Assembly: GCA_900318685.1 (NCBI GenBank)
Contig: ONLL01000019.1
Location: 1-64,000 of the forward strand
Reading direction: 5' to 3'
Source: an uncultured Prevotellaceae bacterium
GTDB taxonomy: Bacteria > Bacteroidota > Bacteroidia > Bacteroidales > Bacteroidaceae
Length of the DNA stretch: 64,000 nt
Shown one piece after another: positions 23,783-33,700 of the stretch. Position numbers and translations under genes: made by a program. The notes below the pieces were generated by a model. The model did no database searches. It worked only from the letters and a program-made list of their open reading frames with translations, and was not told where the DNA came from. Numbering within the stretch: the stretch's first letter is position 1; each line of letters opens with the position of its first letter.

Positions 23783-24469
23783 TTACTTGGTTAATGTGAC
23801 AGTGAAAGGTGCGTCGAAGTCCATGTTCAGGACAATCTTGCCCGTAGCGGGATCGTAGCTACCATCCAACAATGTGGGCACATCGGCACCCCAGTACCAG
23901 TCGCCATACTTCTGCAGACTGATGCTGTTGTCGTCGTTGAGCAGGATGACAGCCTCGAGCAGGAAGTCGAGCGAACCTAGATACTGCGGATAGCGTCCGT
24001 AGGCATAGAAGCCGCCCAGGAGGTCGCTAATAAGATAGGCATTGCCACCCAGGCTTGAGATGGTAATGGGAGCATCATAGTAGTGACGTGAGCCATACTG
24101 GCTTTCGCCATAGTATGCGCTGGCAAAGTTGTTGGGATCCTTCACCATGATAGTACGTTCTGCTGAGACAGCAAAGCCGTCCTTGTTTGACACGCTGTAG
24201 ACCAGATTGTAGAAAGCGCCCACTGCGGTATTGACACTACCGCTGACGACCACCTTGCTGGTGATGTCCTCGGTGCCCTCTGTAGCCTTATAACCGGGAT
24301 CTTTGAAGGTATCACCGACGTTCATCTCTATCCATGTGTCACCCAGCAGTTCCAGTTCTGCGAAGTGCGTTACCCGGGTGTCGGAGAGCTGATCCTCATC
24401 GTCGTTACATGAGGTCAGTCCCAGCGTCATCATGCCGAGTGCGAGGCTATAGAAAAATAACTTTTTCAT
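23783..24469 (-). CDS. Lipoprotein with DUF5011-type Ig-like domain (BT_2262-like)
   Basis: A 228-residue lipoprotein (lipobox LTSC, Cys21). Residues about 38-110 form an Ig-like domain of the DUF5011 type: GDTFKDPGYKATEGTEDIT ... VYSVSNKDGFAVSAERTIMVKD. The C-terminal half (ASAYYGESQYGSRHYYDAP onward) resembles the DUF5012-like part of BT_2262-type proteins. It sits third in the operon SusC-SusD-this-lipid-binding protein, where SusE-like accessory lipoproteins that contact the substrate are found. Probably surface-exposed. Confidence 0.65.
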   Translation of the reverse strand: MKKLFFYSLALGMMTLGLTSCNDDEDQLSDTRVTHFAELELLGDTWIEMNVGDTFKDPGYKATEGTEDITSKVVVSGSVNTAVGAFYNLVYSVSNKDGFAVSAERTIMVKDPNNFASAYYGESQYGSRHYYDAPITISSLGGNAYLISDLLGGFYAYGRYPQYLGSLDFLLEAVILLNDDNSISLQKYGDWYWGADVPTLLDGSYDPATGKIVLNMDFDAPFTVTLTK

Positions 24470-24512
24470 ATTGCTATTGTTTTTTCTTTTTACTAATTAT
24501 CAGTTATACCTA

Positions 24513-25994
24513 TTACTTCACGTCCCAGAACACGCGGTCAGTGATCTTTCTGGCTGCAGGTGTGTTGCTGTTGTACTTACGTGAGTCGCTCGAGTAGGGG
24601 ATGCTCAGGCAGAGACCACCGTTGCCCTTAGAGTTACGAACGGGAATCAGCAGCTCACCAGGTGTGTAGATTGTTGGATCAGCCTTCACCTGTGCAGCAG
24701 TCTTCGACGACACCTTGGGCACGTCGGTACGACGCTGCTCACTCCATGCTTCCATGTGGTCGCGCATGAACAGTGCCACCCACTTCTGCATGTAGATGAG
24801 GTTCAGCTTATCGGTTGTCGAGCCATTCCATGCACCATTGGCCGACAAGAAGGCAGCAGCATCAGCGGCCATGCCACGATAGGCAAAGTCGCTGGCTACA
24901 CCAGCCTCGTAAGCAGCCTGGGCAGCAGCATCGTTGTTGTTGAAGCGCAGCTGAGCCTCTGCAATGAGGAACTGCAGCTCGCTCTGTGTGAAGAAGAAGA
25001 TAGGCATAGCGTGCGTGACGTCAAAGTTGATGCCGCTCACATCAGCATTCTTCGGTGTAGAGTTGCTCCAGAATACGTTATCCTGCTTTGAGCCAGGATA
25101 GAGGCCCACATAGGTGTTGTCGCTGGTACGAGGCAGAATGGCGTAGCTGATACGCGGGTCGTCCATAGCCTTGAAGTACTCCACGAGGGGGAATGCAGCA
25201 CAGTGGTTGTTGGCCAGGTTAAAGACAGCGTCATACCAGGGGTTATACTGTCCCTCAGCGTCGCTATACACATCCCAAGCCACCTCTCCGGTGAAGAAGT
25301 CGTTAGCAGCCACCAAGGCCTTCACCTTGTTGGTGTAGTCAGCAGCATTGATGTTGGCATCGATGAAGCGGAGGTACATGCGCAGGCGCAGAGCGTTGGC
25401 ATAACCCTTCCACTGGCTGATGTTCTGATTCAGAACGGGGTCAGTCATTGTAATGACATCATTGGCATCCAGATTGGCCTCGGCCTCGTCGAGTTCCTTC
25501 AGCACACCTTCATAGATAGCCTGACCGTCGTCATACTTCGGGGTAGAGTTGCCACTACCCTGCAGAGCCTCAGTGTAAGGCGTCTTGTCAGTGTTGTCGA
25601 CCAGCAGCTGATAGGTCTGTGTGCGCATCACCTGTGTAGCGAAGAGGTCAGCAGTGTTGGTGGTCTTCTCGGCTACTTCCTTCAGGTCCATCAGTGCACC
25701 GGCATAGAGTAAGCGGTAGGGGCGAACAAACAGGTCACTGGTCTCCTCAATGTTGAGCTCGGCCAGGTCGTTGTACTGGTTAGCCTCAGGACGCTGGTCA
25801 AAATACTGTACGAAGAAGCCGGCATAGTTGAACAACTGGTCGCCCGTGCAGGCTGCCACAGCATTGACGGCAGCAGGGAACTGCAGCGACGGTGTGATAT
25901 CAGCAGCAGAAGGATAGTTGGGGTTGTCGTTGATATCCATGTCGCAGCTCGTCAGCACCAGTCCGGCTAAAGCAATAAACATTATCTTTTTCAT
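24513..25994 (-). CDS. SusD/RagB-family nutrient-binding lipoprotein
   Basis: A 493-residue outer-membrane lipoprotein that forms the lid of a SusC transporter. Lipobox LTSC (Cys16) followed by DMDINDNPNYPSAADITPSL; helical TPR-like body; C-terminal pattern WVALFMRDHMEAWSEQRRT, and LLIPVRNSKGNGGLCLSIPY, typical of the SusD-like group 2. 21 nt separate it from SusC upstream. It binds the substrate and controls its entry. The ligand cannot be read from sequence, but this subgroup often serves non-starch ligands, possibly peptides. Confidence 0.9.
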   Translation of the reverse strand: MKKIMFIALAGLVLTSCDMDINDNPNYPSAADITPSLQFPAAVNAVAACTGDQLFNYAGFFVQYFDQRPEANQYNDLAELNIEETSDLFVRPYRLLYAGALMDLKEVAEKTTNTADLFATQVMRTQTYQLLVDNTDKTPYTEALQGSGNSTPKYDDGQAIYEGVLKELDEAEANLDANDVITMTDPVLNQNISQWKGYANALRLRMYLRFIDANINAADYTNKVKALVAANDFFTGEVAWDVYSDAEGQYNPWYDAVFNLANNHCAAFPLVEYFKAMDDPRISYAILPRTSDNTYVGLYPGSKQDNVFWSNSTPKNADVSGINFDVTHAMPIFFFTQSELQFLIAEAQLRFNNNDAAAQAAYEAGVASDFAYRGMAADAAAFLSANGAWNGSTTDKLNLIYMQKWVALFMRDHMEAWSEQRRTDVPKVSSKTAAQVKADPTIYTPGELLIPVRNSKGNGGLCLSIPYSSDSRKYNSNTPAARKITDRVFWDVK

Positions 25995-26015
25995 ATTGTA
26001 GTCTCCTTTCCTAAT

Positions 26016-29000
26016 TTAGAATTTAACGTTGAGGTTGAAACCGAACTTACGCGAGCTGGGGTTTGCACTGTACTCACCGAAGTTAGCAGTAAGGTCGTTA
26101 CCGAATGTAGAGCTTTCAGGATCCACGAAAGTATTGCTGCTGGGCGTCCAGACAAACAGGTTGTTGCCGAAGAACGACAGGCGCAGGCCTTGAACAAAAG
26201 TTCCCTTGAACCACTTGCGAGGCATGTCCCAACCGAGGACTACCTGACGCAGCTTCATATAGCTTCTGTCGATGAGGGCGAACGACTCAACCTCGTCAGC
26301 ACCATTGTCCCAATAGTTGTAGAGATTAGTGCCGTACAGAGGAATGTTGTTGTCTGAATACGTTCCGTCGCCATTGTCGATGACCGAGTTGGGAACGACG
26401 AACGGGTTACGGTCGTTGTATGCCGTCTGCATGGCATTACCGGTGAAGTACTCAATATCCTTTGTACGTGAGAACATCAAACCACCATGACGCACATCGA
26501 GGTCAGCCGACAGCGAGATGCCCTTGTAAGTAAAGGTGGTATTGAAGCCCATCTGGTACTTGTTGCTCATTAAGCCAACATCGACGAGGTCGGCGCCATT
26601 CTGAGGAAGACCATCGGCATCAACGATAATCTGGCCAGCTTCATTCGTCAGAGGCACGTGGCTACGCCATACACCCAGTTCCTGACCCTCGACAGCATAG
26701 AGACCTACGCCACCGCTGAAACCGTAGATAAGTGCTTCGTTACCCAGCTCGTCGGGCAGGTCGATGACCTTGTTGTAGTTCTTGGTGAAGTTCCAAGAGA
26801 TGTCCCACTTGAAGTCCTTAATCTTGACAGGCGTAGCGCTGACCAACAGCTCAATACCACGGTTGCGAACCTTGCCCATGTTGATGTTCTGCGAGGTGTA
26901 GCCCGAAGCAGCATCCATGCTCAGGGTGGTAATCTGCTTGTCAGTGTTACGGTTATAGTAGGTGACATCGAACGACAGACGGTTCTGCAGGAAGGCCATG
27001 TTCAGACCAAACTCAGTCTCGGTGGTCATCTCAGGGCTCAGGGTCGAGCTTCCCAGCGTGTTACCAGCAGTGTAGGCGTTGGTATTAGTCTTCGAGAACG
27101 GGAAGTTAGAGCTGCCCCAGTAGCTCGATGAAGTGCCAGCCTGTGCATACACGGAGTTAGTCATATAGACCGAAGCGTCGTTACCAGTCTTACCAAAGGC
27201 AGCGCGAACCTTACCAAACGAGATGATATCCTTCAGGTTCTGCGGCAGCATCTCAGTGAAGATCCAGCTCACCGTAGCACCAGGATAGAAGTACGAGCGG
27301 TTGTCCTTAGGCAGGGTCGAAGACCAGTCGTTACGGGCAGTCAGCGTCAGATAGAGCATGTTGTCCCAGCCCAGTTCAGCCTGGCCGTAGACACCCATGG
27401 TGCGGAGCTTCGACTCATACTGCTCGACACTGGGAATCTCACTCGAGTTAGACACGTTGTAGAACGTGGGGATGGTCAGGTTGGTGACACCTGCATAGAC
27501 GTAAGAATTGCGATACTCACGACCATTCAGACCGAGGATGCCATTAACGTCGAGCTTTCCAAACTGCTGCGTGTAGTTCAGAATCAGGTCGTGCTCCAAC
27601 TGGCGGCGGCGGGTGGTCTGCTGTGAGGTGCTACCCGTCATCTTCGAGAGCTGGTCCTCGAAGTTAGGCGTGTTGGGATACATCACAGCGTAGTTGGGAG
27701 CACCAGACACACGGTGACCCGTCGAGGTGTCAAGACCCAGACGATATGTAAGTTTGAAGTAAGTCAGGAAGTCATAGTCAATCTGGAACTTACCATAGAG
27801 GCGTTCGCTCTCGTAGTTGTTCTCATAGTCCTCAAGAAGCTGGTAGGGGTTGATGATGCCGTAAGGTGTGTAATAGTAACCCGGCGTGTTGAACACGTTT
27901 TCCAGGTCCATGCACTCCACGATGGAGATGTCACGCGGTGTCTGCATGATGGCATTGTACATCGAGTTCTCCTGCTGACCAGCAGTCACGAACGAGTTCT
28001 TCTGATAAGCATAGTTCATCGAGGTGCTGAACGTCACGTTGCCAGTCTTGTGGCTGCCACGTGCCGAGAAAGTGTACTTGTCGTAGCTGTCCTTCGACGT
28101 GGGAATAATACCATCGTCACTGATCTGTGAGAACGAAACGAAGTAGTTCGACTTGTCAGTAGCACCATTGAACGACAAGCTGTTCGAGTAGCGGAAACCA
28201 GTGTCGAAGAAGTCCTTGATGTTGTTCTCGATGGGCAAGTAGCTCTTAATCTGCTGAGTGCCATTGAACTCACGGCCATAGCGTAGCGTTGAGCCGTCAA
28301 ACTTTGGACCCCATGAGCCATTCTCAATGTCGGTCTTGTCACCGTCCCAACCCATACCGAAGTCGTTCTGCATCTGCGGCAGGCGCATCACCTGCTCCCA
28401 CTGCACACCGCCGTTATACTCGATACCGACAGCCTTGTTCTCCTGCTGCTTACCAGTCTTGGTGGTGATCACAATCACACCATTGGCGGCACGCGAGCCA
28501 TAGAGAGCCGTAGCAGCAGCACCCTTCAGAATGGTCATCGACTCCACGTCATCAGGGTTGATGGCATTGGCACCGTTACCGAAGTCGTAAGAGCCGTCAA
28601 GGCTGGTACTGAAGGTTGCATTGTTCAGCATGGGCACACCGTCAATCACATACAGCGGTTGGTTGCTGCCCGACAGCGAGCTGAAACCACGGATGATGAC
28701 AGAGTTCGAAGCACCCGGGTCGGCAGCACCAGAGTTGATCTGCACACCGGCAACCTTACCTGCCAAGCTCGACATCACATCAGCTGTGCGAGCTTCAGAA
28801 ATCTTGTCACCATCGACTGCTGTCGCTGAGAAGCCCAGTGCTTTCGACTGGCGCTTGATACCCATGGCCGTGACAACAACTTCATCGATAGCGTTAGCAT
28901 CGAGGCCAAGGCGGACCACCATACCATCGTAAGCATTTACAGCCTGTGTCTGCATGCCGATGTAGGTGACTCGAATCTGCTTCTTTCCTTCAGGAAGGGT

Positions 29001-29186
29001 AAGCGTGAACTTACCTGCAGCATTTGTCGCAGTACCGATATTCGTACCCACAACGAGGACGGATGCGCCAATGACTGGTTCACCGTCTTCCTGAGACACC
29101 ACGGTACCATTGACCCTCGTCTGAGCCAGTGCTCCTCCCGTCATGAGGAAGAGTACGGCTAGCAATGTCATGATTCTTTTTTCCAT
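26016..29186 (-). CDS. SusC/RagA-family TonB-linked outer membrane transporter
   Basis: A 1056-residue outer-membrane transporter. Signal peptide (1-21), carboxypeptidase-D-like domain (about 22-100; RVNGTVVSQEDGEPVIGASV), TonB-box-like DEVVVTAMGIKRQ, plug domain with the SusC signatures LAGKVAGVQINSGAADPGASNSVIIRGFSS and YVIDGVPM, and a 22-strand barrel ending GFNLNVKF. It is the first gene of the operon with the SusD-like lid and two accessory lipoproteins. Gene order resembles the BT2264-BT2261 type locus of B. thetaiotaomicron, for which peptide ligands were reported; a peptide substrate is inference. No CAZyme or regulator gene is attached. Confidence 0.93.
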   Translation of the reverse strand: MEKRIMTLLAVLFLMTGGALAQTRVNGTVVSQEDGEPVIGASVLVVGTNIGTATNAAGKFTLTLPEGKKQIRVTYIGMQTQAVNAYDGMVVRLGLDANAIDEVVVTAMGIKRQSKALGFSATAVDGDKISEARTADVMSSLAGKVAGVQINSGAADPGASNSVIIRGFSSLSGSNQPLYVIDGVPMLNNATFSTSLDGSYDFGNGANAINPDDVESMTILKGAAATALYGSRAANGVIVITTKTGKQQENKAVGIEYNGGVQWEQVMRLPQMQNDFGMGWDGDKTDIENGSWGPKFDGSTLRYGREFNGTQQIKSYLPIENNIKDFFDTGFRYSNSLSFNGATDKSNYFVSFSQISDDGIIPTSKDSYDKYTFSARGSHKTGNVTFSTSMNYAYQKNSFVTAGQQENSMYNAIMQTPRDISIVECMDLENVFNTPGYYYTPYGIINPYQLLEDYENNYESERLYGKFQIDYDFLTYFKLTYRLGLDTSTGHRVSGAPNYAVMYPNTPNFEDQLSKMTGSTSQQTTRRRQLEHDLILNYTQQFGKLDVNGILGLNGREYRNSYVYAGVTNLTIPTFYNVSNSSEIPSVEQYESKLRTMGVYGQAELGWDNMLYLTLTARNDWSSTLPKDNRSYFYPGATVSWIFTEMLPQNLKDIISFGKVRAAFGKTGNDASVYMTNSVYAQAGTSSSYWGSSNFPFSKTNTNAYTAGNTLGSSTLSPEMTTETEFGLNMAFLQNRLSFDVTYYNRNTDKQITTLSMDAASGYTSQNINMGKVRNRGIELLVSATPVKIKDFKWDISWNFTKNYNKVIDLPDELGNEALIYGFSGGVGLYAVEGQELGVWRSHVPLTNEAGQIIVDADGLPQNGADLVDVGLMSNKYQMGFNTTFTYKGISLSADLDVRHGGLMFSRTKDIEYFTGNAMQTAYNDRNPFVVPNSVIDNGDGTYSDNNIPLYGTNLYNYWDNGADEVESFALIDRSYMKLRQVVLGWDMPRKWFKGTFVQGLRLSFFGNNLFVWTPSSNTFVDPESSTFGNDLTANFGEYSANPSSRKFGFNLNVKF

Positions 29187-29393
29187 AAATCTCTCTCGTT
29201 TTTTTGTTTGATAATTAATTGTTGTTTGTGGTTTCCTATTTCTTATTAATGGTTACTTATTATAAATTATTGTACGTGTACATTATTATATATGTTGATT
29301 CCTTGCTGCAGGTATGGTGTTTTTGGAACTCACCTTCCCCTCGCCAGGAGCTGTTGCGACATCCCCTTTTTTAGGGATTTAAATGTTACAGTT
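29187..29393 (-). other. Long 5' leader of the SusC operon
   Basis: About 200 nt between the likely promoter and the susC-like start. It contains a small hairpin next to the promoter (ATCCCTAAAAAAGGGGAT on the minus strand) followed by an AT-rich stretch. No known riboswitch pattern was recognised. Confidence 0.4.
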
Positions 29394-29403
29394 TGCAAAA
29401 ATA
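29394..29403 (-). promoter_or_regulatory. -7 promoter box for the SusC operon
   Basis: On the minus strand TATTTTTGCA fits TAnnTTTG. No other good box lies closer to the gene. Confidence 0.5.
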
Positions 29404-29547
29404 ACCAATATTTTTTAAAACGCCAAAGGTTTTGTGCAAAAAAGTGACTTTTGGGTTGGATTTATTGACGAAACAGCACTTTTTGGGCGTGTTTACTTAG
29501 CATTTTGCTGCAAACAAGACGCTATATGACGCTTGCTGCTCGGACGA

Positions 29548-29581
29548 TAAAAAAACGCACGACATCGAATGATGCCGTGCG
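29548..29581 (-). terminator. Rho-independent terminator after the M23/LysM gene
   Basis: On the minus strand CGCACGGCATC - ATTC - GATGTCGTGCG is followed by a run of seven T. One G-T pair aside, the 11-bp stem is perfect. It begins 25 nt after the stop codon. Confidence 0.9.
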
Positions 29582-29605
29582 AAGAGCTTTGACAGGTATG
29601 TCGAT

Positions 29606-30571
29606 TTAGTTGTATTTCAAGATTTGGCCTGGTCTCAGGACTGTCTTCTGGGTGATGCGGTTCAGGCGGCAGATGGCATCAACAGTGGTACCATGCTTGC
29701 GGGCGATGGCATAGAGCGTCTCACCACGCTGCACTTTGTGGTAGTTGGAGGTCTGCTGGCGCTGGGTGCGAGTAGCGGTCTTAGTCTGCTGCTGACGAGT
29801 TTTCTGCTGTGCCAGTGCGGTATAGTCGGTGTTGTCCTCACCACCTTTGCCGCCAACGCCACGAAGGCGCGTAGCTACGAGCGACTCCTGATTATAGGTT
29901 GACTTGCGGAACATATAATAGTCGCCTACGACGTCCTGATTCAGGAAGTCGAACATCAAAGCAGGATTCAGGGCAGTTCCACAGAGGCGCGTCTCAAAGT
30001 GGAGGTGAGAGCCAGTGCTGCGTCCAGTACTGCCACCCAATCCGATGGGTTCGCCTGCGCGTACATCCTGATTCTCTTTCACCAACTGCTTTGACATGTG
30101 TCCGTAGATGGTCTCCAGACCATTGTTGTGGCGAATCACAACATACTTACCATAGCCCTTGGCTTCATAGCGCACGATACGCACCTTTCCAGTGAAAGCA
30201 GCGTAGATGGTGTCGCCGGTGTTCAGCTTGATATCCAGTCCTTTATGCTGGCGTCCCCAACGGGGGCCAAAGTTCGAAGTAATGACGGTGCTGGGGCTAG
30301 GCATAGCAAAGCCGCGCAGGTCAATGAGGAAAGAGTCGGGCAGGGAAGTCTGACGATGAGCATAGATATTGTTCCAGTCGTCATAGAGTTGAGCAGCGGG
30401 TGACAGTGATGCCACTTCGCTTTCCAGCATCTGGTTAAGCTGGATTGAGTCTACTGCGCGCATTTTGCGGTCGATGGGAGCCTGATTGGCTAAGAGATCC
30501 TGTGCAGCTGCGGGCATCACTGCCGTCAGCGACAAAGCAATCAGTGCAATTTTCTTGATGTTCCTGAGCAT
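29606..30571 (-). CDS. M23 family peptidoglycan endopeptidase with C-terminal LysM domain
   Basis: A 321-residue exported protein (signal peptide 1-23). The M23 (LytM) domain spans about residues 100-215: NFGPRWGRQHKGLDIKL carries the zinc ligands H-x3-D, and GSHLHFE the HxH motif, so all metal ligands seem present and the enzyme should be active. A linker rich in Gln/Thr (about 250-275) leads to one LysM domain (HKVQRGETLYAIARKHGTTVDAICRLN). It cuts peptide cross-links in peptidoglycan, bound by LysM, during growth or division. Single-gene transcript with its own promoter and a strong terminator. Confidence 0.92.
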   Translation of the reverse strand: MLRNIKKIALIALSLTAVMPAAAQDLLANQAPIDRKMRAVDSIQLNQMLESEVASLSPAAQLYDDWNNIYAHRQTSLPDSFLIDLRGFAMPSPSTVITSNFGPRWGRQHKGLDIKLNTGDTIYAAFTGKVRIVRYEAKGYGKYVVIRHNNGLETIYGHMSKQLVKENQDVRAGEPIGLGGSTGRSTGSHLHFETRLCGTALNPALMFDFLNQDVVGDYYMFRKSTYNQESLVATRLRGVGGKGGEDNTDYTALAQQKTRQQQTKTATRTQRQQTSNYHKVQRGETLYAIARKHGTTVDAICRLNRITQKTVLRPGQILKYN

Positions 30572-30613
30572 TATTTATTCCTTTTATTATGTTATTATTC
30601 TACTTGGAAATAC

Positions 30614-30642
30614 TTCCCAACTGGGAATACGGTGCAAAATTA
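30614..30642 (-). promoter_or_regulatory. -7 promoter box and adjacent palindrome for the M23/LysM gene
   Basis: On the minus strand TAATTTTGCA (30633-30642) is followed by TTCCCAGTTGGGAA (30614-30627), a perfect palindrome with a 2-nt centre lying at the expected transcript start. It could be an operator. Confidence 0.6.
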
Positions 30643-30767
30643 CAAAAAAAAATGCTAGCATCGGCAAGTGGGTTTGTTTTTTTGCGTACTTTTAACATTC
30701 TTCCTCTTTCTTAGGTAGCAGATTAACATATTTGGCTGTTTCGTTTGCAAATATGAAAGAAAGTTTG

Positions 30768-30775
30768 TAACTTTG
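30768..30775 (+). promoter_or_regulatory. -7 promoter box for the phosphatase-GH92 gene
   Basis: TAACTTTG (then CG) lies 16 nt before the ATG at 30792. Confidence 0.65.
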
Positions 30776-30791
30776 CGCCTCAGAAGAAAGA

Positions 30792-33700
30792 ATGTATAAA
30801 ATGAGAAACAAACTACTGGTCGTGCTCCTTTGTCTAAGCACGCTGACGATGGCGCAGACTTTTTCGCCTGAGCGCACGGGTGGTGTATATTATGCCTATC
30901 CTGTAAAAGCAGCTCAGCGTGTGGACATCCCCGAAGGGTTCGAGCCTTTCTATATCTCCCACTATGGGCGGCACGGATCCCGTTGGCTGCCCAGTCAGGA
31001 CCGTTATGAATGGGTGATGCGGCAGTTTGCAGACATTAAGTTCCTTATTCCGTTAGGTTACAGCGTGAAGAGTAGGTTGGATAAGGTATATGTCAATGCA
31101 TTCGGAAATGCTGGTAAACTTACAAAGCTGGGCAAGAAGCAGCAACAGGGCATTGCACGCAGGATGGCAGCCAACTATCCTGAGGTGTTCAGAGGCAATC
31201 CAGTGGTGACGGCTCGCTCGAGCACTTCCCCTCGTTGCCGGGCATCGATGCTGGCTTTTATCAAGGAATTGCCATGCAAGGGGGTAGAAGGGCAGACCGA
31301 CCCTTCGTTCATGGAATATCTCAACTATGAGTCACCTGAATTGAAAGCCCTTACTGCCCTGGTCAGGCGACAGCCTGACATCTCGCCTGAACGCCTGATT
31401 TCGTCGATGTTCATCATTCCCTGGCCAGTGGAAGATCCCGTCAAGCTGATGAGCGAGCTGCATACCATTGCCAGCGACATGCAGGATATCCCATTGAAAG
31501 TAAACCTTTGGGACATCTTTACGAAGGAGGAGATGATGGCAGTTCATGCTGCCAACAACGAGCGCATGACCATCTGCAACGGTGATACCTTGGTGAACGA
31601 CGGTATTCCAGCCCGCTCGAGCATAGCACTTTGGGAGCACATCGAAAAGGAGGCTGACGAGATGATAGCCGCTAAAAGTCATGGTGCTTCACTGCGCTTT
31701 GGTCACGATACGGCCCTTTATCGGCTACTTACCCTTTTGCGTCTGCAGTTGCCTGGAAAAGGTATGGAAGACATTATTCCTATGGCTGCCAACCTCCAGA
31801 TGATCTTCTGCAGAAATGCCAAAAGTGAAATCGTGGTGAAATTTCTCCTGAATGAAAAAGTGCAAAAACTTCCCATTCCATCGGTCTTTTCTGATTGTTA
31901 TCGATGGGAGGAAGTAAAGTCCTACATGCGTGAACGAATCCATTATCTGGAGCATCTGCGACAGCTGGCGGCGCTCCACACGATGGTAGGTACAGCACCT
32001 GCCAACACCTTAACGGCAGGACTATTCGGGAAGGGGTCGGAAGAGCATGGACAGACGCTGCCTGCCGTGCTGGTGCCTCATGGACAGACTTTCTGGACTC
32101 CTCAGACGCAGGATACGGAAAAGAAGTGTATAGCACCTTATTATTATACTGACACCCTTTTCCAAGGTATTCGTGCCAGCCACTGGCTAGTGGGAGGTTG
32201 TACGCAGGACTATGGCTCGTTCACCGTCTCAGCCCTTTCACGTACTTGGACTGCCGACGGCCCTCCAAGCACTCGCTTCAGTCATGCCAGCGAGGTCTCG
32301 CATCCTCACTACTATGCCGTTGCCCTGCCCGACGAGCAGTTGCTCATGGAGCTGACAGCTTTGAGCCATAGTGCCATCCTGCGAGTCACGCCCTTTGAAG
32401 ACGGGCCCGTGCATATTATGGTCAGTTCGAACAGCGATGAGGGCGAGGGCGGCGTAACACTGGATGAACAGCGCCGTCAGGTATATGGTTTTAATCCTGT
32501 GCATCGCATTTATCAGGGCTGGGGTGAGAGGGCTGGCTTCAGCGGACATTTCCTGTTGCAGTATGCTGACCGTCTGCTCTTCAGTCGCAAAACAGGTCAG
32601 CGGCTGGAGCTATACTTCGACGGAAAGAAAGGACAGCCCATCATTCTTCGCATGGCCACTTCGTTCACCAGCCGTGAGGGAGCTGCTGCCAATTTGCAGG
32701 CTGAGGCAAGTGTGAACTTCGATGAAATGGAGCATTCTTGCATTGATCAATGGGTGAAGCGCCTTCATACTATTGAAGTGACTGACCCAGACACGGCCCG
32801 TGTCAACCAGTTCTATGGTGCCCTTTATCGCTCGTCATTCCTTCCTCGTGAGATGAGCGATGTAGATGGTAGTTATCCGAAGTTTGCTGATGGGACCGTC
32901 GTGAAGAGTCATGGCCGTCATTATGGTGATTTCTCGATGTGGGACACCTATCGTGCCTTGCATCCGTTGCTCAATATCATTGCTCCTGACGAGTCGGCTG
33001 AGATGATGCAGTCGCTGGTCGACATGTATGCCGAGGGCGGTTGGCTCCCCATCTTCCCTTGCTGGAATTCATATACGGCAGCGATGATTGGCGACCATTG
33101 CTCGTCGGTTCTAGCTGATGCCTATGTGAAGGGTATTCGTGCCTTTGATGCAAACAAGGCTTACGAGGCTATGCGTAAGAATGCCTTCGAACAGCCTTCT
33201 TCCTTCGAAGAATACAAGAACGGCATGGGCCGTCGCGCGCTGGACAGTTATCTGAAGTATGGCTTTGTTCCTTTGGAGGACAGCGTGAAGGAAGCTTTTC
33301 ACACCGAGGAGCAGACTTCACGAACATTAGAATATGCCTACGATGACTTCTGCGTGGCACAGATGGCCAAGGCATTGGGTCATACCGATGACTATCAGCT
33401 GTTGATGGAGCGTAGCGAGAACTGGCGCAACGTTATCAATCCTACTACGGGCTATGCTGATGGCCGACATGCCGACGGCCGTTGGGAAGGCAACGATGAC
33501 GTGGTGCATCGCAAGCCTTATATCACAGAAGGTGCCACCTGCCACTATACTTGGTATGTGCCCCAGAACGTCAAAGGGCTGATGGAGGTGATGGGAGGAC
33601 AGCGGTGCTTCGTTGAAAGACTCGATGAGCTGTTCTCAGAAAGGCGCTACTGGCATGGCAATGAGCCTTGCCATCAGGTGGCTTGGCTCTATTCGCTGGC

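Noticed and set aside
29187..29393. Riboswitch in the SusC operon leader
   Set aside because: No cobalamin, TPP, SAM or FMN consensus blocks could be recognised; left as an unexplained leader.
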